Shown piece by piece: positions 22,701 through 30,889 of a DNA stretch of 64,000 nt. The notes below the pieces were generated by a model. The model saw nothing but the letters and a program-made list of their open reading frames with translations, searched no databases and was not told where the DNA came from. Position 1 is the first letter of the stretch. Each line of letters starts with the position of its first letter. The stretch lies in the NCBI GenBank assembly GCA_001600355.1, contig BCJU01000003.1:934519-998518 (forward strand), read 5' to 3'. The translations under genes were made by a program, and so were the position numbers. This stretch comes from Meira nashicola. Lineage: Eukaryota; Basidiomycota; Exobasidiomycetes; Exobasidiales; Brachybasidiaceae.

Positions 22701-23213
22701 CAACCAAAGACGAAATATAGGTTGTATGCTGTGGTCGTTCATCAAGGTTCAATGAGCGGTGGACATTATACAGCCTATGTGCTTTCTGATCGTGCAAATG
22801 AATCATTAAAAGCCAAAGCAGATGCACATGTCAGTACAACAGAGTCAGCAAAGTCGCCAAACACGAAAGAAAATTCGACAAAGAAGGCGAATGGAGCATC
22901 TTCTAGTGCCTCTGCAAATGGCGAGGATAGCGTTACAGTTTCTTCAACACCATCACCATTGACAACAAATGAAATTTCTTCTGCGGGAAGTAATTCACGT
23001 ATCGAGTCATTATCTTCTGTTTCATCTTTGGAATCAGATATTGGGCAACAAGAGGTAGAGAAAGAAGCAAACAGTACTACACATGCCGCACCCGCTGCCA
23101 CCAAAACAGATGAGCGTAGATGGATTTATGCTTCCGATACTCTTGTCAAACCTGCTAGTATTGAAGAAGTTTTAAAAGCACAAGCATATATGCTCTTTTA
23201 TGAACAATTGTAG
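19725..23213 (+). CDS. Ubiquitin-specific protease, USP16/USP45-like
   Basis: A cysteine deubiquitinase of the USP (C19) family. The Cys box (GFVNLGNTCFLNSALQA) puts the nucleophile at C33. The QQD box reads YRQQDGHELLRHLLDSLRMEE (near 238), which resembles USP16/USP45. Two CxxC pairs (CEGCRH and CKRCWR) form the likely zinc ribbon of the fingers. The His box (VVHQGSMSGGHYTAYV) gives H1014, and WIYASD gives D1138. The catalytic domain is therefore complete but interrupted by very long Ser-, charge- and Gln-rich insertions (about 60-200, 350-580, 640-870). Total length is 1162 residues. The N-terminal zinc-finger UBP of human USP16/45 is absent. Substrate (histone H2A or other) cannot be told from sequence. 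Intronless. Confidence 0.88.
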   Translation: MSSSRSKAGSSASASNSVDVSQHPGFVNLGNTCFLNSALQAISATQSLKHLYQPTEDEIQQQQEHILQKLQLQTAQSPHTPMEVTPATTPGPSSRRESVVSDLINARCKSPVLRLADEEHGRVWGQAISRPGSTSIEASSIRALASQAVCNPTPADIQSIQQSRRNSLENGKQRYEPQSKDIPLNTAFRQVMEKSWDPANRRNSSSKASIKPSKVASINPKSLLNEISTKYDQYGEYRQQDGHELLRHLLDSLRMEELDVIKKIQPPESNEKRRKSISSQSQASQSPFIAQNGGSVDENEQSLKPLVDNLFCGKLLSFVVCEGCRHVSHTYEDFYDISLSLRPDVDAKENGKRLRIRSMADRWRRSASGKANGSSKEEVPKPLADSLAMLLDGHSGSYSDTEQSDDPVKRSNSRIGRGISRPRSTADRARIDANSKEGAKTFIRKQMEDGQAEQSDAEVGPEKAFEKLSIDSPIEKKKESVSLLRAVSGRRTPSSRAASPLRKDTVDSDLKRSSSPGLRSGDAENENEPSLHHRHHLHLGGHHKKKVTSKHAKYLSSLLTEAAPQPQQANLGALFWGRSRTPTVNDPSSDQKVATSDDLIAQQAGTGLIKALHQFTSVEVLDGSNSFACKRCWRQLNPPSAEEDQRLRLRRLRRGKGEHDSEESSDDESSSDEEAKEEKQKAALKSSIKSSTNGSSASSIASLSDTQLTESSIERSVESLPPHDLIESPSAMQKINGSTPSVVVSTEPQTGSETPTRSTTMIAPPPQPKREATLKANEFARITNTSETPKLQAPKPIMASLRLGKALSSTSSDEGGGSNQPSSDESSDEENNAQTPSEAGSRKRSIKYADEGMSSITKPAAIATKQHAIRRKRSIHSLQRRALKRFLIAETPKVFVFHFKRFQATGRGFSFSTSFKKIDDYVSFPEYLDVKPWLAPPREEYDRHGKLKASSDPRALLKAQQEAEESSKHHHHHWGWRPNHHHQENKAEILAYQPKTKYRLYAVVVHQGSMSGGHYTAYVLSDRANESLKAKADAHVSTTESAKSPNTKENSTKKANGASSSASANGEDSVTVSSTPSPLTTNEISSAGSNSRIESLSSVSSLESDIGQQEVEKEANSTTHAAPAATKTDERRWIYASDTLVKPASIEEVLKAQAYMLFYEQL

Positions 23214-24178
23214 AACATCATCACCAACCAAATTCAACATTATTGACATCATAATCATCGTTTCTGTAATTTTTGTATCATGATATACTACTATACTCAT
23301 CATCATCTTTCTCTTTGTTTGTTTATCTTTTCGCAATTGTCTCAGATTGCTTAGATGGTAGAAAACTTGGTTCAGGAACGCCTTTATCCCTGTGTGAGGA
23401 TGTGAGAATGATTCATGATCGGCAAAAACTCCCTTTTGTTGATTTTGATCGAAGTGGGATGATGTGCATGATTGAATGTACGTGAGTAATGCTTTGGCGT
23501 GTATGATACATAGTTGAGGTATGTAGTCCGCTGTGCAAATTTGAAGGAGTTTAAGCCGCCCTGCCTTAGTCTAGGTTTTCAATTTGCTTCTTCGCTTAAC
23601 ACGCGCTCAATTATTCATTAGCATGGCTGGCTGGCAGGCATGCAAAGGGGCTGCAATGGGCGTAGAAAGGGCGAATGGCGTAAGTTCAAATCATATCACG
23701 CTAAAAAAAATCCGAGGCAGCCGCCCAATATTTAAAGTGCTTGAGCCTGTCTGTAGTTTATGTATAAAACGCGTTGCGATCCACAACAACAAAGCACTGG
23801 AGTGGAATTACGTGTCAAGGCGAGGGGAATGCATGTGCGAGTGAGTGTTGGTGTGTAATTTGGCTGGCCAGCAGTTACGGAAAATGTACTGTCAGAGTGC
23901 TGTCAAGAAGATAATGCAACACAGATCTTCAAGCACGAGGCTGGAGTCGAGAATTTCGATTGTATTTTGTCACACACTTTTACCTTTTACGAGATCATAT
24001 TGATAATTGTTCATTCGAACGTCCATCTATCAAGTCAAAGCTAGAACAAGCTTTTATCTACAAATTGTAAAGGGAATCATTGCGCTTGATCTTCTTTCTT
24101 TCAAGTCAAAATCTTATTTCTTTTTTTGTGTCGAACCACATCTTTTAACAAGACTATCCTCAGCACAAGCATACCATC
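23214..24178. other. Intergenic region USP to SURF4
   Basis: 965 bp. One TAGTCTA (23567-23573) and one GCATGC (23638-23643) sit about 600 and 540 bp before the SURF4 start. Short ORFs here have no recognisable content. Confidence 0.3.
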
Positions 24179-25066
24179 ATGTCTGCATACGGATCAGGGC
24201 CTAATCAAGGCTTTGGCTCTCATAACGGTGGCGGAGTATCGGAGAACCCATTAGACAAAGTGCGCGAATATACGTCCAAAGTGGAAGATATTATCGATCA
24301 ATATACACAACCAATCAAACCTCATTTGCCCGCTTTAGGAAGATTTTTGATCGTAGTTACCTTTTTGGAAGATGCATTAAGAATTGTGACTCAATGGTCC
24401 GATCAAAAGTATTATTTGCAAAGACATAGACACTTCCCTTGGGGAATTTCGCATATTTTCTTGTTTTCAAATGTGGTAGTAATGACGGCAGCTTCTATTG
24501 CTGTCATCACACGTAAATATCCCGAAATTTCAGTTGGTGCACTTTTGGGTGTCGTTGTCGTTCAAGGTTTCGGTTATGGATTGATTTTCGATTTGAACTT
24601 CTTTTTACGCAATTTGAGTGTTATCGGTGGTCTTTTGATGGTTTTATCCGACAGTTTGAGCAAAAAGAAGACTTTGTTCGCAGGATTACCAAGTATCAGT
24701 GAAACAGATCGTAGAATTTACTTCCAATTGGCAGGTCGTGTGTTATTGATCTTTTTATTCTTGGGTTTCATTTTGCAAGGTCAATGGTCTGTAGCTCGTG
24801 TAATCGTTTCTATTCTTGGATTTGGTGCATGTATTATGGTTGCCGTTGGATTCAAAGCAAGGTGGAGCGCAAGCTTTTTGGTTCTTTTACTCAGCGTTTT
24901 CAACATTCTTGTTAACAATTTCTGGACAGTTCACTCTGCCCATCCTGCTCGCGATTTCTTACGATATGACTTCTTCCAAACTTTGTCAATCGTTGGTGGA
25001 TTATTATTGTTGGTCAATATGGGACCTGGATCATTCTCTGTTGATGAAAGAAAGAAGAGTACATGA
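24179..25066 (+). CDS. ERV29: SURF4/Erv29 ER cargo receptor
   Basis: Polytopic COPII cargo receptor that loads soluble secretory proteins at the ER. Family hallmarks are LGRFLIVVTFLEDALRIVTQW (about 51-71), a charged loop with RHFPWGISH, and ETDRRIYFQLAGRVLLIFLF. About seven hydrophobic helices span residues 50 to 285. The C-terminus ends in K-K-S-T, a canonical KKxx dilysine signal for COPI-mediated return to the ER, as expected for this receptor. At 295 residues the length is normal. The start follows a short A-rich leader. It is transcribed in the same direction as its neighbours and has no intron. Confidence 0.95.
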   Translation: MSAYGSGPNQGFGSHNGGGVSENPLDKVREYTSKVEDIIDQYTQPIKPHLPALGRFLIVVTFLEDALRIVTQWSDQKYYLQRHRHFPWGISHIFLFSNVVVMTAASIAVITRKYPEISVGALLGVVVVQGFGYGLIFDLNFFLRNLSVIGGLLMVLSDSLSKKKTLFAGLPSISETDRRIYFQLAGRVLLIFLFLGFILQGQWSVARVIVSILGFGACIMVAVGFKARWSASFLVLLLSVFNILVNNFWTVHSAHPARDFLRYDFFQTLSIVGGLLLLVNMGPGSFSVDERKKST

Positions 25067-25775
25067 GCGGATCAATTGTCCATCTCTTGACTGGAAATGG
25101 TCACTACGACATTTTCGATTTTCAAAATCGCTGCGAAATAAATACAAGATTTTGTTCACCTCTTTTTCAGAATTAATCATTTCACCAGCCTTGAAGAAAA
25201 CAAGACGACATTCCATCTTTGATCTTCAGATTTATTCTTGCCAGAAACCGCTCGCATGCAGCCAAGCCCTAACAATCTGACATTCACAAATCTTCCTTCT
25301 TTGTTTCCTCCACCACATCTCTTCTTCTCTCTCCTGTAATTCATTTCAGATTAACGAATCAGACAATGTACCGATTATATACAGAAAAAAAGCTCGGTTT
25401 AAATACAAATGAAACAAATTTTCGTTCATTATCTCAGCGTGAAAGAAGTCTTGACATAAAATCATTATTTCACTGGTTACTTTAACGTCGATTCTTTGTT
25501 CTTTTGCATTGAACGAAGGCGTTCGGTCCGCCCGTTTTTTTTTTTTGAATAATTTTTGGCACGCAAATTGGAAGAAAGTGTTTAAATTGAGTGCACAGAC
25601 ATCAATGAGGAATTGCTCAGCTTAATTTGAGATTCTTGGCAGAGAAATTGAATAAAGGAACTTGGCTTTTTCCCCATCATCTTCGTTGTTCTTGAGGGAT
25701 AGTGGATTTGTAGGCTACTTTTGCATTTGTGTCTTGCTTTTGATACCTTTTTTCAGCTCTTCTGACTACATCATT
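25067..25775. other. Intergenic region SURF4 to JmjC gene
   Basis: About 0.7 kb holding the SURF4 3' region and the JmjC promoter. GCATGC lies at 25254-25259 and a T run near 25538. The open frame of the JmjC gene reaches back to 25662, with an in-frame ATG there; the added residues are hydrophobic and unlike the family, so I take ATG 25776. Confidence 0.3.
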
Positions 25776-28700
25776 ATGTCTGAAGGCCAATCTCAGCCTT
25801 TTTTCCCCAATGGACAAGGTTGGGAAAATTGGGATGATGAGCATGATCAACAAGAGAACCAGGATAATAATGCAAATCAGCAAGATGATAATGTTCATCA
25901 ACGGAGCAGTGGTTCAAAAAGACAATCTGGCCTCCGATCTCAAGAAAAAATGTTTGCTGGTCGAAATCCAGGATATTCTCATCATAACCGCCCATACGAC
26001 CGAAATTCTTCGGGAACTGATTTTTCAAACAAAAGACCCAATCGATATAATCCTTCTGGCCTCTTTACATGGAATCGAAACGGTTCAAATGCTAGCTCAA
26101 CAAGCCATCCTAGAGACTCAAACGATTGGCGAAGTCATAAATCACCAAACAATAATCATGGTCAGCACTCTCATTCACAAAGGGACGAACAAGATGGGCA
26201 AGATATATATACGTTGAATCGTAAATCTCAATACGATATTCAAAATTCAAATCAGACAGATGATAGCATAACTCTTGATTATGGAACAGAAGATTCGACA
26301 TTAACTAGCCCTGCTCAACCAATTCAAAGTCACTCTGATCCTGGCGTAAGTCCAACTTCGTTTAATGCAACAAGCTCCACTCCTCTGCCACAAAAACCAA
26401 CTATCAACCATCCTTCCACATTTGATACCCCTCCTCAGCCTTCCGGAGGGAATGTGAATGATACCAATTTGTATGCAGAATTGGATGGAGACGATGACGG
26501 TGGACATAAGCAGAGTAGATGGACAAACATGAATGCTCAAAAGACGCCTAAAGAAACAATCATCGATCTAGTGAATGAATCAAGTCCATCTCGTAATAAT
26601 GCAGGAGAGATACCAACAACAAGTGAATATGGCGGGATCGCTGGCTTGGCTAAAGCGCTAATAGAAGCCGGAGAGACTCGTCCAACGATCCCTAATGATA
26701 GTCCTTTGCAGGAAATTGGGACTTCACTTCCTTCTTCAAAGAAAAAGCAAACAAATCGCAAAAAAGCAAACAAGAGAAAGGTTTCACCTGGGATAAGAAG
26801 AAGTGCAAGAAAGACGTCTTCGACATCTAGAAACATTTTATCTCAAAGTGAACCAACGGAAGAAGGTACAATAGAAGAATTGCAAGTTTCAGAAGAACCA
26901 GAGTTTCAGATATTTGAGCCTCCGATCTCAAATATCTCTATCAAGAAACGGAAAGTAAAGGTGATCATCACTCTAAAGTACTCAAAGAAAAATCTAATTG
27001 ACAGCCAAGAGGAAGAAGAAGAAGAAGATATCATACATGAAAGTTCAATGGAGGCAACGGAAAGTGAAAATGACCAGTCAACTGTGGGGGACGAGGATGA
27101 AATCAGTGAAGCAGAGATGGAGATTGAAGATCCCGTCATTACAGACGGAGACGAGTCAATTTTCACTTTCAATGGAAAAAAATATTTGCATCAAACTTTG
27201 GCATGCAAGGACATCCGTCTTCGTCGTGGAATACCGAAGTGTAGGCCTTGCACGGCGAATGAAGATGTTCCTTGTCTTTTTCAATATACAAGAGCTATGC
27301 CGTTATGTAAGAATGGAGAGTTTAAGTATTGTTTGTGGAACAGATGTATCTTCCGACCGCTACAAATATCTGTGAAAGAAGCATGTCTGCCGGATCAAAA
27401 TGATTTTAATCGACCGATGGATTCAACAACATGTATGCACATGCAACTTGTGTGCGCAAAGTCACTCTTGCCGATTTTCAAAAAAGCATTGCAACATTCA
27501 CTTCAGAAGGAAATTGTAATTCGTCCGCGAGAGATTCAATTTCGACATTATTGCGACTTTTGCAGTACAGGTCTCTTTGCTTCTTCTTATTTGTGTAGAA
27601 AATGCGGTCAAGAATATTGTTTTCCATGTCAACAAAAGATGATCAAAGGACAAAATAATCCTAATCATCACCACCAAGAAAGTAATATACTTCGATGTGC
27701 AGTTAATACACCGCTTAAAGATAGATACTTGCACAGCCCAGAAGATATGCTACCAGTCACACGCTTTTCATCTGAAGAGCTCAAAGTTGAAATCAAGGCA
27801 ATGGAGGATATTTTACATGCTGTTCGTTCGGAAGAATTCCCACAAATCTCCAGAGAACTTTCCATAATAGGAGAAATGGAAGATTTGATGGAAAGCGATT
27901 CGAGCGATTTAAGCGATCGTGAGTCATCTCCTGCAACCACTGAAGCATTCTCCGAGCCTCAATCTGGAATATCAGAAGCAATGAGTGAAGATTGTAGGGT
28001 ACAAACATTGATTCCTTTTCACGAAGTAGCACGATTTCAAAACGACAGAATGAATGAAGAAGAGTTTGTGAATGTTTGGAGTCAAGGCATTCCCCTTGTT
28101 GTAAGTAACGTTGCTCCACGCTTAACCTGGGATCCAAACGCTTTTCAGGAACGCTATGGTGACATGGAGTGTACAGTGATTCGTAATGATGAAACTGTCA
28201 ATGATCAAACGAAAGTTGATGAAAATGTCAACTACTCTAAAAGGTTAACGGTTCACGACTTCTTTTAAACATTCTCAATGGACTGGAATGAGCGTCAACA
28301 AGTCCTGGGTAAAGGCAATTGGAAATTAAAAGATTGGCCTCCTGCTGCCGAATTGCAAACGTCCTTCCCTGATTTGTACGAAGACTTTAACAACTTTGTA
28401 CCTATGCCAGATCATACACGAAGAGATGGTTGCAAGAATTTATCCAGCCTATTTGCAAAAAATGCAAACACGCCAGATTTAGGACCAAAGATGTACAATG
28501 CTTGGCCAGGAGATCACAAAGCAGGAGGACAAGGTACAACAAAGCTGCATATGGATATTGCAGATGCAGTGAACGTTCTCTTGTTTGCTTCTGAAGATCT
28601 TAGGATAGTAAAAGGACCTGTGGCTGCACAATGGGACATCTTTCGAGCAGAAGATGCAGATAAGATAAGGTCATTCCTACGAAAACAATTCGACACAGGT

Positions 28701-29075
28701 GAAGAAGATCCGATTCATTCACAAAAATTTTTCTTGGACGATCATCTTTTGCAAAAATTATATGCGGAAAAGGGTGTTTACAGTTGGAGAATTTTACAAC
28801 GTCAGGGAGAGGCAGTCTTTATTCCTGCAGGATGTGCACATCAAGTTTGCAATTTGACAGATTGCATCAAAATTGCTGTTGATTTCCTTTCACCATATAA
28901 CATCGAAAGATGTTTCAAGCTGACGGAAGAATTTAGAAAGGTTGCAGGAGAAGATGTGAAGAGTTGGAAAGAGGACGTATTGCAATTACATTCTCAATTA
29001 TGGTATGCTTGGTGTACATGCAAAAAGCTTGCAGAGGAAGAAGAATCCAATCAAAATAGCCCCAAATCGACATGA
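25776..29075 (+). CDS. KDM3-like JmjC histone demethylase, interrupted by an in-frame TAA
   Basis: One continuous frame of 1100 codons, broken only by TAA at 28266-28268 (codon 831). The N-terminal 400 residues are low complexity and basic. A KDM3-type zinc finger (CDFCSTGLFASSYLCRKCGQ, near 598) follows. Downstream of the stop the JmjC core is intact. It has NWKLKDWPP, PDLGPKMYNAWPGD, the iron ligands H925 and D927 in LHMD, and the distal H1022 in GCAHQV. KDM3 enzymes remove methyl groups from histone H3K9 using Fe(II) and 2-oxoglutarate. The residues on both sides of the stop (LTVHDFF before, KLKDWPP after) are conserved family sequence, so the stop sits inside the catalytic region. No in-frame intron with decent signals removes it. 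It is either a true nonsense mutation, a base-call error, or readthrough. Confidence 0.75.
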
Positions 29076-29210
29076 TCGTAATTTGGGACCCCTTTACTTT
29101 TTCAAACATGCTGTATTTGATCAGACTTTACCTCTACGTGAATTTTAATCTATAATGTTTATGATACAAATTGTTGTCAAGCGGTTTCTCATCTGTATGT
29201 TGGTAAGCAA

Positions 29211-30173
29211 TCATCTTGATGGCCAACCTTCGATATTGCTCCAAACTCTCGAGCAATCTGCGTTCTCCTCCAACATGCCGAGCAGTCTGTCCATCTTTAC
29301 AAGTGTATCTTCTTCTAGCCATCCAGATGAAGCAACATCCTCTGCACTTCCTTCTTCTTCATGAATACCCCTTATCCGTACAGGAGGATCATTGAAGACC
29401 ATCATAGCTTCTGATTCCAAGATTGTATGCTGGTGCGGTGCTGAAGATAAGATTGCCGTAAGACTTTGAAGGTCTGTTGGATTGCACGTAATCTCCACAC
29501 CGATACCGCCTTGACTATCTTCTTCATCCAATTCCCATTCTCGTACATCTTCTGCTCCATTCTCAACTGCTGTTTCAAAAACACTATCAAACGTTGAACC
29601 TTTTCTTGCACTTAATCGAATGACTCCCGTTCGAGTGAACATATGAGTGGTAGAAGAAAGTCTTACATCGTTCTTATTAAATGCTTCTTTGACACGAGCA
29701 TGTGTTCTAGGAGGTGAATCTGTAGAACATTCAACGATCAAAGCAACAGGAATTCCATCTGATGAAGTTGGACCTAAAGCTTCATACGTTACCGTTTGTC
29801 CACCACCACCTGAACCAATACTTTCAGCTTTTTTTAATGTCGCTTCAATTTTATCTTTTGAAATATCCATACTTTTCGCTTTACGTAAAATTTGTCCTAA
29901 CCTTGCATTTTGTTCGGGTGATGCAGATCTTGTAGGATGATTTCTAACGGCAGCAATTATTTCTCTACTTAAATTACTATAACCCGTACTTTTTGCCGTA
30001 TCATTTGCTAGCTTTTTATGTTTGATCTTTGACCATTTGTTATGACCGGACAAGAGTATGATTCCACTATTGAAATGTCTTATCTGACAGTTTGAAGCTG
30101 GGCATACTATACCACTATACCTAGATGGACCAGCAGAGGAAAGGTGACCAGAAATCCGTTTGATAACCAGCAT
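29211..30173 (-). CDS. TACO1/YebC-family mitochondrial translational activator
   Basis: A 320-residue YebC-fold protein. The core starts at SGHNKWSKIKHKKLANDTAKS (about 43-63), the family's N-terminal signature, and continues through REIIAAVR, NARLGQILRKAKSMDISKDK and ALIVECSTDSPPRT to the C-terminal domain (about 150-280). The N-terminal 40 residues are basic and Ser-rich with few acidic residues, consistent with a mitochondrial presequence. Human TACO1 supports translation of cytochrome oxidase subunit I. Fungal relatives are assumed to have a mitochondrial translation role. The gene is 135 bp from the convergent JmjC gene and shares a 716 bp upstream gap with the Afi1-like gene. Confidence 0.9.
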   Translation of the reverse strand: MLVIKRISGHLSSAGPSRYSGIVCPASNCQIRHFNSGIILLSGHNKWSKIKHKKLANDTAKSTGYSNLSREIIAAVRNHPTRSASPEQNARLGQILRKAKSMDISKDKIEATLKKAESIGSGGGGQTVTYEALGPTSSDGIPVALIVECSTDSPPRTHARVKEAFNKNDVRLSSTTHMFTRTGVIRLSARKGSTFDSVFETAVENGAEDVREWELDEEDSQGGIGVEITCNPTDLQSLTAILSSAPHQHTILESEAMMVFNDPPVRIRGIHEEEGSAEDVASSGWLEEDTLVKMDRLLGMLEENADCSRVWSNIEGWPSR

Positions 30174-30889
30174 GATTTCGTTGAAGATGATGAAAAATGT
30201 GATTAAGTATCATCATTCTCATTTCTTCTCATGAATGCTTAAATAAAATTTATTTTTAGCGTGCTTTTCTGAGGGCAAAAGATTGAGCAGCCAAAAAAGC
30301 GGAAAGGAAGTAGTCTAGTATTCATGTCCCTACTGCTTTTTCGCCTGTTTCATAAATAAAATGGAAAGCGGGTGTTGTACAAAACGCGAATAAGCGTGAT
30401 ACTTGCTTGCATGCATATAGTCTATAGTCTATATGTACACGCTCAACAGGGGAAGGAGGTGAGGAGAAGCAATCCAACATACACTCTTCCTCTTCATCAA
30501 TACCGTCCAATAGGAGAATCTTTGACGCCAACCGAGATTCCGTCACAAACAGATAGACAAAGCTTTCATTATTAGGGTTTGATTATCCGCTTTCACTTTT
30601 CTTATGTTGTTAAATTGAGAGATATCGACTTCTTTAACATCAAGTAGCATCTTCCAAGCAAATCAGATTGCTACCGTTGAATCGAACATTGCAACGCAGG
30701 TACCTTCAGGCTTTGAATGCACAATGATAAGCTCTTTAAATGAGAGCAAACACGCAACAATATAGCAATTTCATCATTGGCGAAGGAAAAAAAGAACAAT
30801 GATTCAATTTGTAATTTCTCTTTCTCATTAAGAATTTCAACTTTTCTTTTTTAAATTAAACGTGCAAGTTCTGTCAACTTCGTCAAGAA
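30174..30889. promoter_or_regulatory. Bidirectional promoter TACO1/Afi1-like with tandem TAGTCTA
   Basis: A 716 bp gap containing TAGTCTA at 30311-30317 and two overlapping-spaced copies at 30418-30424 and 30425-30431 (ATAGTCTATAGTCTATA). The tandem pair is directly preceded by GCATGC (30409-30414). AT-rich tracts lie next to both starts. Confidence 0.45.

Noticed and set aside
28183..28302. An in-frame intron that would remove the JmjC TAA
   Set aside because: GTAATG...CAAG keeps frame but has weak branch and acceptor signals, and it deletes conserved VHDFF residues.
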